Shown: one piece after another, positions 24,351-31,808 of the stretch
Position numbering within the stretch: position 1 is the first letter of the stretch
Layout of the letters: every line of letters starts with the position of its first letter
Assembly: GCA_021813445.1 (NCBI GenBank)
Contig: JAKAKP010000038.1
Coordinates: 1-35,104, forward strand
Source: Deltaproteobacteria bacterium
GTDB lineage: Bacteria; Desulfobacterota; Desulfobaccia; Desulfobaccales; 0-14-0-80-60-11
Direction of reading: 5' to 3'
DNA: 35,104 bases
Translations under genes and position numbers: made by a program
The notes under the pieces: model-generated
Databases searched by the model: none
What the model was told of the DNA's origin: nothing
What the model saw: only the letters and a program-made list of their open reading frames with translations

Positions 24351-24379
24351 TTGACAATTATTCCAGAGGTGCTTATAGA
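24351..24379 (+). promoter_or_regulatory. near-consensus sigma70 promoter for the glutaredoxin/FTR operon
   Basis: TTGACA (24351-24356), a 17-bp spacer and TATAGA (24374-24379, in TATAGAAT). The expected start of transcription is about 24386, leaving a 5' leader of about 113 bases before the glutaredoxin start. It is the best sigma70 promoter I can see in the window. Confidence 0.8.
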
Positions 24380-24498
24380 ATTGTTAGGGCCGGAATATGG
24401 AGGACGCGTCAGCAGCCGGCGAGGATAGAGAAACGGAGCTCGAAATATCCTCAGAAGGGCTCGGGAAAATAAATAATGATCGCACCAAGGATGTGAAA

Positions 24499-24756
24499 AT
24501 GGAACAATGCCCTGTCAAGCTTTATGCCTTGAGTACCTGTATTCATTGTAAAAATGCCAAAGAATTCCTGGATCAATGCGGCATCCACCCCGATTGTGTG
24601 GATGTGGACAAATTGGAGGGGGAAAAGAGAAGAGAACTTTTGGAGGAAATTAAGCGGATCAACCCGGAGTGCGCCTTCCCCACCATCGTCATCGGCGATA
24701 AGGTCATTGTGGGCTTTAAGAAAGATGAAATTAAAGAGGTCCTGGGCATCAAATGA
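24499..24756 (+). CDS. glutaredoxin family protein
   Basis: An 85-residue glutaredoxin/thioredoxin-fold protein. The active site is LSTCIHCKNAKEFL (Cys14, Cys17; CxxC), followed by ECAFPTIVIGDKVIVGFKKDEI, with the cis-Pro of TIVIG and the glutathione-fold ending. ATG 24499 has AAGGA 8 bp upstream and is preferred over the frame open to 24397. It overlaps the next gene by 4 bp (ATGA). The CIHC dithiol is more typical of NrdH-like and redoxin-type proteins than of classical CPYC glutaredoxin. The adjacent FTR-like gene suggests that this is its thiol substrate. Confidence 0.9.
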   Translation: MEQCPVKLYALSTCIHCKNAKEFLDQCGIHPDCVDVDKLEGEKRRELLEEIKRINPECAFPTIVIGDKVIVGFKKDEIKEVLGIK

Positions 24757-25088
24757 ACGTTGACCAACTCTATGAATTCTTGAAAAAATCCCAGGAGGCC
24801 CGGGGCTATTATTTTAATAAAGACCGGAAAAAAGTTGATGAGCTCCTGGAGGGATTGCTCTTCAATAAAGAGCGTTATGGTTATATGTGCTGCCCTTGCC
24901 GGCTGGCGGCCGAGGACCGGGAGTGGGATCAGGACATCATCTGCCCCTGCATCTACCGGGAGCCGGACGTGGCCGCATACGGCAGTTGCTATTGCAACCT
25001 CTATGTGTCCGCGGCCTGGAACGAAGAGCAGATGCCCCACACCTATGTGCCGGAGCGCCGCCCCCTGGAGAAGAGATTCAAGCTCTAA
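24753..25088 (+). CDS. ferredoxin-thioredoxin reductase catalytic-chain-like protein
   Basis: A 111-residue protein of the FTR catalytic chain (FTR beta) family. FTR uses a [4Fe-4S] cluster plus a redox-active Cys pair to pass single electrons from ferredoxin to a disulfide. Six family cysteines lie in three pairs: CPC (47-49), CPC (64-66) and CYC (79-81), with an extra Cys46. Spacing is x14 and x12, not the x16 and x8 of plant FTR, and CHC is CYC. No variable chain is encoded nearby, as in other non-photosynthetic FTR-type reductases. The overlap with the glutaredoxin gene indicates one operon: ferredoxin electrons to FTR to the CIHC redoxin. Confidence 0.9.
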   Translation: MNVDQLYEFLKKSQEARGYYFNKDRKKVDELLEGLLFNKERYGYMCCPCRLAAEDREWDQDIICPCIYREPDVAAYGSCYCNLYVSAAWNEEQMPHTYVPERRPLEKRFKL

Positions 25089-25132
25089 CTATAATTACTT
25101 CGCGGTTTCTGAAGGGCAAGGGGCAAAACGAG

Positions 25133-25151
25133 GGCGCAGCAGAGCTGCGCC
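25133..25151. repeat. GGCGCAGC/GCTGCGCC hairpin
   Basis: An 8-bp perfect stem around AGA. It belongs to the AGCAGAGCT-centred palindrome family, with other members at 26258-26271 and 31153-31171. It lies 45 bp after the FTR-like gene. Confidence 0.75.
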
Positions 25152-25231
25152 GGTGCACCTCGCCCCCCGGCCGGGCCGGCCGCGTCTCTCCAGAAAAACG
25201 AAACGCCGCCATTAACCTTGGGGCAACGGAC

Positions 25232-25972
25232 TCAACCTATAATTTTCCCGGGAATTCCCGGCTTGGCCCAGTTGTAAAAAAGAAAACGGGCATGCAGGGG
25301 AAATATCCGAATACAGCCGTGGGAGGCGGGATAACCAGGGACTATGCCTTCATGAATGTAATAATCCAGGCCAATATGCAATGCATGATCCATGGGCGCC
25401 TGATCAAATTTACTGGAGTTATGAAATTCATCCATATTGATTACCACGAATTTTTTAAAAGGCATCCATTTGTAGGTTCCGGAAGAGATGGGAAAACAGT
25501 GGGTTAAATTTCCCCATTCATAGAGGCCGAGATATTGCTGGCGGAGATCTATCAGAATGTACTTTTCATAATTGGTTGCCCCTGGCAAAAATTCCGGGAG
25601 AATTTCCGGCTTGATGGAATAGTCCAGGGGCACGAACATTCTGTCCTTATCGGTGCTGATATTGCCGGACCCATGCACGACCAGGAGATAATGGGTTTTA
25701 TTAATGAGAGCGATCCGGTCCTGAGCCATCAGGGACTTATTCCGCAAAGAAGGTAGGGAATCGACCAGGGTCCTGATGCTTTCCCCATCCTCCAGCTTAA
25801 CTTCAACGCAGGGCACGCCATAAACCGTGACTACCTCCCCGGTGGTCAGCCTTCCCTGTGCCGCCAGTTCCTGATAAATAGGATTGTTTTGCTCCAGACC
25901 TTGAGCTTGAGCCGCAGGACTCCAAAGCAACAAGGAAATTATTGCGGCACTCAATAACCATATTGCTTTCAT
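25232..25972 (-). CDS. L,D-transpeptidase (YkuD domain), secreted
   Basis: A 246-residue protein with a signal peptide (KAIWLLSAAIISLLLWSPAA, AQA cleavage). It would crosslink peptidoglycan stems 3-3 or attach lipoproteins. After an N-terminal region (about 25-130), the YkuD domain shows YEKYILIDLRQQYLGLYEWG, FPISSGTYKWMP, a conserved histidine in YYIHEGIVPG (His207) and the catalytic block ASHGCIRI (Ser217, His218, Gly219, Cys220, Arg222). The domain is complete. The upstream in-frame extension to 26089 lacks signal-peptide features. Neighbours are an NlpC/P60 hydrolase and secreted proteins. Confidence 0.93.
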   Translation of the reverse strand: MKAIWLLSAAIISLLLWSPAAQAQGLEQNNPIYQELAAQGRLTTGEVVTVYGVPCVEVKLEDGESIRTLVDSLPSLRNKSLMAQDRIALINKTHYLLVVHGSGNISTDKDRMFVPLDYSIKPEILPEFLPGATNYEKYILIDLRQQYLGLYEWGNLTHCFPISSGTYKWMPFKKFVVINMDEFHNSSKFDQAPMDHALHIGLDYYIHEGIVPGYPASHGCIRIFPLHARFLFYNWAKPGIPGKIIG

Positions 25973-26244
25973 TCGATTTCGCCTATTTGGTATTGATGCT
26001 GATATGCGCAGCCCTGGCCGCAACCGATTGCGCATTTGGCTCCGGCGGTTGGGGCTGCGGCTTAAACCTGACATCGGCGGCCTCAGCAAGGAACATTAAT
26101 GCTGTCTGCCAATATTCTTATGTAAAAGATAAGAATAGATGAGAACCGGCGCAACCTTGGCGAGGGAATAAGGTTGCACCGGTACCGTCTGGAAGAGGAG
26201 AGGGGATAAGAGGGAAAGGGCGTTTTCTGGGGTAGGGGGGTGAA

Positions 26245-26312
26245 AGGACGACGACGCTGAGCTGCGCCGGCAAAAGGCATTCCCCAGCTAAAGCCGGGGA
26301 ACGCCGGTGCGG
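26245..26312. repeat. palindrome cluster downstream of the Gly-rich gene
   Basis: Contains GACGCTGAGCTGCGCC (about 26255-26271) followed by GGCAAAAGGC and CCCCAGCTAAAGCCGGGGAACG (about 26283-26304), which reads on the other strand as the GTTCCC...GGGAA family. It may also serve as terminator for the minus-strand gene ending at 26328. Confidence 0.6.
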
Positions 26313-26327
26313 GGGTAACCAGTAATA

Positions 26328-26999
26328 TTAGCGGTGATGGCCGCCACCGCCTCGGGCAAAACCGCCACCGCCCCGGGCAAAACCACCGCCACCCTGGGGG
26401 AAGCCACCGCCAGCGGGACCGCCCCGCCCACCGCCGATGACGGCGGGACGACCGCTGCTGGGACCACCGCTGGGACCACCCCGGCCGCCGCCGATGACCA
26501 TGGGACTACCCCCGATGGGACCGCCCCGGCCACCGCCGACTACGCTCGGGGGGCCGCCAACGACCCCGCGGCTGCCGCGGCCGCCGCCCCGGTAGTAGCC
26601 GCCCCCATAGTTACCGCCGTAGGGGCGACGATAATTGCCTCCGTAATATCCTCTGCCTCCATAATATCCTCCGCCACAGTAGCCGCCGCGGTAAGGCCGA
26701 CACCACCCGCCATAAAACGGGTAGAAACCGCCGTAATATACGATCGGGGGCGGAGCATAGTAAACCGGCGTAGGATAGTAATAACCGCCATATGCCGGAT
26801 AGGCCGGATAACCCCCATAGCCATAGCCTGGGTAGGACGAAGCCAAGGCGGCGGCTCCCACCAGGGAGTTGAACGCGGCCAAACCGAAGAAGGCCCAGCC
26901 TAATGACTGCCAGTTGGCCATGGCCGGTGTGGCTAGAGCCATAACGAGGGCTACAACCACGATGATTTTTACCGCTTGTCTCGTTCTATTTCTTTTCAC
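26328..26999 (-). CDS. secreted Gly/Tyr-rich low-complexity protein
   Basis: A 223-residue protein. Residues 1-28 are a signal peptide (VKIIVVVALVMALATPAMA), followed by a hydrophobic/Trp-containing segment (NWQSLGWAFFGLAAFNSLVG), then a Tyr/Pro/Gly-rich region (about 57-130, with YGGYPAYPAYGG and CRPYRGGYCGGGYYGG) and a Gly/Arg-rich tail of short repeats around RGGGR, VGGGRGG and FARGGGG. Start is GTG 26999 with GGGAG upstream. No enzyme motif; likely surface-associated or outer-membrane/periplasmic, perhaps structural. The long opposite-strand frame here is a by-product of the G/C-rich repeats. Confidence 0.8.
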   Translation of the reverse strand: MKRNRTRQAVKIIVVVALVMALATPAMANWQSLGWAFFGLAAFNSLVGAAALASSYPGYGYGGYPAYPAYGGYYYPTPVYYAPPPIVYYGGFYPFYGGWCRPYRGGYCGGGYYGGRGYYGGNYRRPYGGNYGGGYYRGGGRGSRGVVGGPPSVVGGGRGGPIGGSPMVIGGGRGGPSGGPSSGRPAVIGGGRGGPAGGGFPQGGGGFARGGGGFARGGGGHHR

Positions 27000-27615
27000 C
27001 GTCGTTTCTCCCGCAGGTGCAGGGTCATCTTGGCTAATGGAGGCTGACCAGGAAAAGTGATTTATCGGAACCTTTTTTTAAACATTTAGACTGGATTAAC
27101 TCTAGAAAGTTAATAGCCCTCTTTCATAAAACTGCAAAAGAGATAATCATCCCCTGCTCTACCCTAAGCCCGGGGAGCTCACGGCCAATCTGATTTCCGC
27201 CTGGCAGCAGCTTGCCATCCAAGTCCGTCGCCAAGAAGAGGTTGGGAACGAGGGGAAAGATTATTTTTTTTATAAAAATTAATGATGGCCTGGGGGGAGG
27301 GGATAGCCGCCATGAAGATAATAGGCAGTGAATCTCATCGGTCTCGGAGAATGATGGATTATGGCAAATAATCGCCACCTCCGGCTGGGTGGCAGTCCGT
27401 CTAATGTCTGTCCAAGATTGACGGATCCGAAATTTACAAAAATCACCACTCTGGACAGTTAAGGGCATAACAAATGTTGCAGGTGTCCATCTAAGCTATT
27501 GGGGAGAGGATGGGAGAGAGGCGTTCGATGGGCGTATTGGGGGCGTCTGCCGCCTAATCTCCGCTAAAATTCCTGGCAACCTGGTCTTCTCCGGAGCCGG
27601 CAAGCAGGAGGAAAG
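27000..27615. other. gene-free region between two divergent secreted-protein genes
   Basis: The 616-bp interval between the divergently transcribed genes at 26999 and 27616 carries no gene that I can support. A frame of 114 codons on the minus strand lacks a ribosome site and any recognisable sequence. A degenerate AGAGGTTGGGAACGAG fragment near 27238 belongs to the dispersed palindrome family. Both promoters must lie here; I could not define them. Confidence 0.5.
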
Positions 27616-29280
27616 GTGAAATACGCAAGAATTATGGGCTTGGCCGCTTCAGGAACGATTTTAATCCTGGTGCTCCTGGGGCTGGCAGGCGGTTCAGTTG
27701 CGGCCCCGCAGGCTCGTGGAGTTCAAATCCAGGCAACCCAGCAGATCCTAGGGGCTTCAGCCCAAGTGCGTACTCCCGAGCAGATGGCTGCAGCCGCCGC
27801 GTTGCAGCCGGCTGCTCCCTCACTGCCGCCAAGGCCCAAACCCTTCCTCCGCCGCTTAGACGCGAATACTTATAAGGAGCTGAAGGTCAAAGCGGCCGCA
27901 AATGCCATGGGCAGGCGCCCCGCGACGGCCCCTCAGAGCACTGTCCCTCGGACCCCGGTAACCAGTACGGTTAATTTTGATGGGGTGAACGCCTCCACCG
28001 CCGGCTACTACCCGCCGGATACCCATGGTGCGGCAGGCCGTACCTATTTTGCCGAGGTCACCAACACCCATCTCGACATCTATCAGAAGGCCGCCCCGTA
28101 TACCCTGGTCCAAAGCATCTCTACGGAGGCTTGGCTCGGAGCCACCCCCGGCTATTTCTCCAACCCGCGGATGGTCTACGACCCGGTTTATGATCGCTGG
28201 ATCTTTTTGGCCACCCAATGGCGGACTCCCTCCGACCCGGCGCACCAGTACTTATACCTGGCGATCTCCTTAACCTCTGATCCCACGGGCAGTTTTTACC
28301 TTTACACCCTCGATGTCAGCGATTCCGGGGTGAGCAATAACACCCAATGGGATTATCCGCAGCTGGGTCTGGACCGCAATGCCATCATCATCACCGGGGA
28401 CCTGTTTAATCTGAATACCGGCAACTACATCGACAGCCGCATGTTTTCCGTGCCCAAGTCTCTGGTTTATAACGGCCAGGCTTTCAATTCCCCTCTCTTT
28501 ACCGGCCTGGACGGCACCCTGGCGCCGCCCATTGTCCTGGACCTGAATCCCTACAGTTACCTGGTGGCGGCGGATTGGTATGTCCGCAATAATTATGTCA
28601 CCATTTACGCCTTGCAGGGCTCCGACACCAGTAATCCCGTGCTGTACACCAGTTACATTGCGGTGCCGACCTTTGACATTCCCCCCTATGCCATCCAGCC
28701 CGGCACCAGCCAGATGCTGGACACTATGGACGCTCGTTTCGAAAACGCCAGCACCCAGATCGGCAATTCCCTTTTCCAGGTCCACACCGTGGCCTACAGC
28801 GGCTTGGCCACCCCCAGATTTTATGAATTCAACACGGCCACTGACAGCATCATCCAAAGCGGCATGTTTTACGGCAGCAACACCTCCAATGATTTCAACG
28901 CCAGTATTGCCGCCAGCCGCTACAAGGATGTCTACGTCACCTGGTCTTCCACCGATGCGCCCAACAGCGTCAACGCCCAGGTGCTGGTTGCCGGACGCCT
29001 GCATACCGACACGCCCGGGGTCATCGCCAATGGCTCTCCCCTTTACACCAGCTCCACTTTTCTCACCGGGGACCCATCGTCTTGGGATCAGTATGTCCAA
29101 CGCTGGGGCAACCATTCCGCGGTCTCCCTGGACCCCTCTGACCCCAGAGGGGCCACGGCCTGGATCGTTAATGAATATGTCCTGTCGAACAGCCTCTGGG
29201 GCAGCCGCATCGGCCGGATCAACCTGCCGGCGCAGAACCGCGTCATCCCGGCCATCAATTTCCTGTTATTGCTGAACTGA
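27616..29280 (+). CDS. large secreted protein of unknown function
   Basis: A 554-residue protein with a signal peptide (residues 1-29, ILVLLGLAGGSVAA) and a Pro/Ala-rich stretch to about 115. The rest is beta-rich and reads like a propeller: PPDTHGAAGRTYFAEVTN, MVYDPVYDRWIFLATQW, QLGLDRNAIIITGDLFN, MLDTMDARFENASTQIG, IAASRYKDVYVTW and RWGNHSAVSLDPSDPRGATAW recur at regular intervals. The PPDT-G motif near residue 135 occurs in many secreted bacterial proteins of unknown function. Start GTG 27616 has AGGAGG 4 bp upstream. Nothing identifies an enzyme. Location probably periplasm or cell surface. Confidence 0.8.
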   Translation: MKYARIMGLAASGTILILVLLGLAGGSVAAPQARGVQIQATQQILGASAQVRTPEQMAAAAALQPAAPSLPPRPKPFLRRLDANTYKELKVKAAANAMGRRPATAPQSTVPRTPVTSTVNFDGVNASTAGYYPPDTHGAAGRTYFAEVTNTHLDIYQKAAPYTLVQSISTEAWLGATPGYFSNPRMVYDPVYDRWIFLATQWRTPSDPAHQYLYLAISLTSDPTGSFYLYTLDVSDSGVSNNTQWDYPQLGLDRNAIIITGDLFNLNTGNYIDSRMFSVPKSLVYNGQAFNSPLFTGLDGTLAPPIVLDLNPYSYLVAADWYVRNNYVTIYALQGSDTSNPVLYTSYIAVPTFDIPPYAIQPGTSQMLDTMDARFENASTQIGNSLFQVHTVAYSGLATPRFYEFNTATDSIIQSGMFYGSNTSNDFNASIAASRYKDVYVTWSSTDAPNSVNAQVLVAGRLHTDTPGVIANGSPLYTSSTFLTGDPSSWDQYVQRWGNHSAVSLDPSDPRGATAWIVNEYVLSNSLWGSRIGRINLPAQNRVIPAINFLLLLN

Positions 29281-29315
29281 TTGGGGGGGAAAGAATAATG
29301 GCTTGGGTGGAGAAT

Positions 29316-29891
29316 CTATTTTCCTCCCGGGAGGAAGGCCTTTTTGATGGCGTTATGGTCAAGGAAAATAGGGCCGGTGAGCCCTTCCAGGTCAATGCCG
29401 GTGGCCAGGCGGGGCACAGCCGACGGCGGCAGGAAATTTTCAAGACCGGAGGAAAGTTTATCTGAAATCTCCTCCGCCTTTCTCCGGATTGCCCCCAACT
29501 TGGCGCAGACGCGCAGGTAAGCGACTTTCGCCTCTTCCAGTTCGACCATGCCCCTATGCCAATCGCGGCGGAGTTCTTTGTTGATGATATCTGCGCCTTC
29601 ATGCAAAACGTCCTGGGACGCCTTGTAAATCAGGCTGGTTTTGTCATTGCCGGAGATGGCGCCGTCCCAGGTGTCCCGTTCCTTGACCCTGATGTCAATT
29701 TGATTTTGCAGGGCGTCGATATACTCGTGCAATTCCTCCGGGTCCTCGCCTGCCTGCACCTGTTGATCGAAGACGGCGATTTTGTCGGCCAGGATTTTTT
29801 TCAGGTAGTTAATTTCCACGCCCAAAGTATGTTTCCGGGCCTCGGCCTCGGCCAGCAACTTTTCAAAGGTGGCGAAGGAGTTAATTTCCAT
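29316..29891 (-). CDS. coiled-coil protein of unknown function
   Basis: A 191-residue, strongly helical protein: NSFATFEKLLAEAEARKHTL, LKKILADKIAVFDQQVQAGE, LHEYIDALQNQIDIRVKERD, then a break with Gly/Pro-rich sequence, and AKVAYLRVCAKLGAIRRKAEE. The C-terminal third is less charged. No signal peptide or membrane segment, so it is probably cytoplasmic. It is convergent with the secreted protein at 27616. I do not recognise a family; the shape is that of a small scaffold or tether. Confidence 0.7.
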   Translation of the reverse strand: MEINSFATFEKLLAEAEARKHTLGVEINYLKKILADKIAVFDQQVQAGEDPEELHEYIDALQNQIDIRVKERDTWDGAISGNDKTSLIYKASQDVLHEGADIINKELRRDWHRGMVELEEAKVAYLRVCAKLGAIRRKAEEISDKLSSGLENFLPPSAVPRLATGIDLEGLTGPIFLDHNAIKKAFLPGGK

Positions 29892-30120
29892 AGGTCCCTC
29901 CCGTGGGCCTGAAGAAATTAGACTCAGAGCAGGATAACGCCGGGTCTGAGGGAGCTAATTTCCAAGCCGAATTAACCGGCGGCACTACCGATAGAGCAGA
30001 GTGACCACAATAACCCTCTGGAGAACATCCTTTCTGGGCCGGAAATGTGAAGCATTATAGCAGCTTCTCCGGGAAAGGGGGAGAAAAAGGAAGGGAAGCC
30101 GAGCCGCGCCGGCAACCGGC

Positions 30121-30144
30121 GTTCCCAAGCCGGAGCTTGGGAAC
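30121..30144. repeat. GTTCCCAAGC/GCTTGGGAAC palindrome
   Basis: A perfect 10-bp stem with a 4-base loop (CGGA), preceded by GCGCCGGCAACCGGC. It is a reference copy of the dispersed palindrome family also present at 31182-31205, 31664-31687 and, in variant form, 31744-31790, 32448-32497 and 32880-32900. Confidence 0.88.
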
Positions 30145-30181
30145 GCGGGAATAATCTTGATATCTGGGTAGATAGGGATCG

Positions 30182-30379
30182 TTAAGAATTCCCGGCAGGC
30201 TTATGCGCGGTTAGTTTTACGTATTTCTGCGGCTGGGGGGCTAAAGGTTCCACACCTTTTGCACAAAGACTCGGGCTGGTTAGCTGGCTGCTGGACCGCA
30301 GCGCCTTGGACCCGGATCAGCAGCCGCTGGCCACCACGAAAAGAAGCGGCAGAGACAGTAACAGGGCCAATTTCTTCAT
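30182..30379 (-). pseudogene. small lipoprotein-like gene with an in-frame UGA after the lipobox Cys
   Basis: Starts at ATG 30379 with a perfect AGGAGG 8 bp upstream. The first 20 codons read KKLALLLSLPLLFVVASGC after Met, a lipoprotein signal peptide ending in the lipobox cysteine. Codon 21 is TGA (30317-30319). The same frame then stays open for 44 more codons (SGSKALRSSSQL..., ending HKPAGNS) to a TAA at 30182-30184. Downstream of the TGA a 5-bp stem GCTGC/GCAGC with loop GGTCCA (30287-30302) begins 14 bases after the stop, with the loop at 19 bases, a spacing compatible with a bacterial SECIS element. It may be a nonsense-mutated lipoprotein, a 20-residue peptide, or a selenoprotein; I regard the first as most likely. 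Confidence 0.5.
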
Positions 30380-30480
30380 CAGGTTTTCCTCCTGGAAGCT
30401 TTTTATCCTAGATTTACTCCCCGTTCGCAAGCTCTATCGTTGGGAACGCCGGTATCCGGCAAACCTCTGGTTTGCCACCT

Positions 30481-31132
30481 CTATTCCAATGCCTCCAATT
30501 CCAGCACGCCCTTTCCCCGGCAAAATCCCTGGCGCTGGGATAGACCCAATCTTGCGCATGCTCCACCACCCCGGTACGCACGGGATTGTGATACAGGTCA
30601 GACCCTTCGCTTCGCTCAGGGTGACAGGGAAAAAAGAGGTTTCGCCATGGCTTCTATGCCTTGGCAGCTTGCTTCCCATACTGCAACTGGTTCAGGACCC
30701 AGGTTTTTTGCCCCTGCTCCAATCGGGCGATAAGGCTGTTGGCGGTGTAGCTTTTGAAATCCCGGATGACGTCCGTCAGTTTGTCACCCGCGACCATCAG
30801 GTGTAAATGGTTGTCCAGGATAACCCAGGCGTATATCTTCAGGCCCCTATGCTGGCGGCAAAATTATAGGGGGGCCCCCATGTGTGCCCCCTGGCGCTCG
30901 CAAAAACACCAAGCCCCCGGTCCTTACCTGGATGACCATAGAATAAGGGCGCATCAGCATTTGCGGGCGCCTGGGCAGACACCTGGGTCCGCCCAGGCGA
31001 TAACTACAGCGTAAGGGATGCGGGGAGAATATCAATGCAGGGCTTGCGGGTGAAGAGGGGAAGCCATTGGACCACGGTGCAGGTGATGAAGTAGGTGCCG
31101 CCCGGGTCTTTAATAGCGTAGCGGCTTCTCAT
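30481..31132 (-). pseudogene. degraded RAYT-type tyrosine transposase interrupted by repeats
   Basis: Reading the minus strand across frame breaks: ATG 31132 begins RSRYAIKDPGGTYFITCTVVQW, an N-terminus of a Y1 transposase; then 'LFTRKPCIDILPASL' and a stop; then a repeat block with GGGCGGAC- and GGGGGC-type palindromes (about 30868-31005); then LKIYAWVILDNHLHLMVAGDKL (the HUH site is HLH) and TDVIRDFKSYTANSLIARLEQ; then a stop (TAG near 30647) and a piece of MITE-type repeat translating as HPERSEGSD; then LYHNPVRTGVVEHAQDWVYP and a one-base shift before the terminal VLELEALE at 30481. It is thus non-functional, from a RAYT subfamily different from the one at 13737. Confidence 0.8.
30869..30996. 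repeat. REP palindromes inside the dead RAYT
   Basis: GGGGGCCCCCATGTGTGCCCCC (imperfect, 30869-30891) followed by TGGCGCTCGCAAAAAC, and CTGGGCAGACACCTGGGTCCGCCCAG-type palindrome (30971-30996). The core and the trailing GGCGCTCGCAAA match the copy at 13650-13686. Confidence 0.8.
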
Positions 31133-31144
31133 GGGTCAAGTGAG

Positions 31145-31345
31145 GAAGAGGTGGCGAAGCAGAGCTTCGCCGGCAACCGGCGTTCCCAAGCTGGAGCTTG
31201 GGAACGAGTTGCTGTAGGGTGCGTTCCCCGCACCATTGGGGGCGCGTCTGACACCAAGTCGCAATCAAAAGGCAACAAGGGGCGAACCTGGTGTTCGCCC
31301 AACGCGGCAGGGCGAATACAAGATTCGCCCCTACGAAAAAAATCC
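31145..31345. repeat. cluster of short palindromes
   Basis: In order: GGCGAAGC/GCTTCGCC (31153-31171), GTTCCCAAGC/GCTTGGGAAC (31182-31205), GTAGGGTGCG...CGCACC (31215-31234), GGGGCGAACCTGGTGTTCGCCC (about 31279-31300) and GGGCGAATACAAGATTCGCCCC (about 31311-31332). Each belongs to a family with other copies in the window. Confidence 0.8.
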
Positions 31346-31385
31346 GTTTGATTGCGGCTTGGTATGACACCCCCTGACCGGCCTA

Positions 31386-31448
31386 AAACCTCTGCGGAGG
31401 TACTCTTTCTGGTCATTCTGAGGGAGCGGCGCGACCGCAGAATCTCGC
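31386..31448. repeat. decayed half of the MITE
   Basis: ACCTCTGCGGAGGTACTCTT followed by GGTCATTCTGAGGGAGCGGC and GCGACCGCAGAATCTC: the left end and left inner arm of the element at 3218-3359, with the right half missing. Confidence 0.75.
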
Positions 31449-31486
31449 CTTTGGCGGCACAGCTTTTCCTGGCTAACCCTATGATA

Positions 31487-31625
31487 CCCAATTCATATTG
31501 CCATGCAACAAACCGGCATAATCAGCGGCGTTCATCTGCGTTTATCGGCGGTCAACTATTAGCCGCCGATACACGCCGGTCTTTAGGATTTGTTGCATGC
31601 AAAAGCGAACATGGTATGATTTGGG
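31487..31625. mobile_element. foldback element of about 139 bp
   Basis: Outer imperfect inverted repeats CCCAATTCATA (31487-31497) and TATGATTTGGG (31615-31625), with perfect inner arms CATGCAACAAA (31502-31512) and TTTGTTGCATG (31589-31599), and a partly self-complementary centre with CGGCGG/CCGCCG. No coding capacity. A non-autonomous element is the simplest reading; no clear target duplication was seen. Confidence 0.6.
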
Positions 31626-31654
31626 AATCCTGGCCGCCAAAATGACAAACCGGC

Positions 31655-31798
31655 TCCGCCCTGGTTCCCAAGCTCCAGCTTGGGAACCCGATTTTCCGGC
31701 AAAGCTCCGGCTTTGCCTGCCCCCGCCCCAGGGCCGCCCGGCGCTCGCCAAGCTTGAGCTTGGCGGCCAAGGGCGTTCCCAAGCAGAGCTTGGAAGGA
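31655..31798. repeat. tandem cluster of four related palindromes
   Basis: GGTTCCCAAGCTCCAGCTTGGGAACC (31662-31687), CCGGCAAAGCTCCGGCTTTGCC (about 31697-31718), GCCAAGCTTGAGCTTGGC (31748-31765) and GTTCCCAAGCAGAGCTTGG (about 31775-31793). All share an (A)AGC-xx-GCTT core and differ in the outer stem, so they look like diverged copies of one unit. Confidence 0.85.
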
Positions 31799-31808
31799 GG
31801 AGGGAAGT

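Noticed and set aside
24397-24498. Upstream start for the glutaredoxin
   Set aside because: The extra 34 residues are not redoxin-like, and ATG 24499 has its own AAGGA site.
26334-26903. Long plus-strand open frame (189 codons) opposite the Gly-rich gene
   Set aside because: It is the Ala/Thr-rich antisense of a Gly-rich coding sequence, without a ribosome site or recognisable domain.
27124-27468. Minus-strand 114-codon frame in the gap before the large secreted protein
   Set aside because: No ribosome site, no recognisable sequence, and it spans a repeat remnant.
27719-27735. tRNA-like T-loop sequence GTTCAAATCC
   Set aside because: It is inside a clear coding sequence and has no matching acceptor or anticodon arms.
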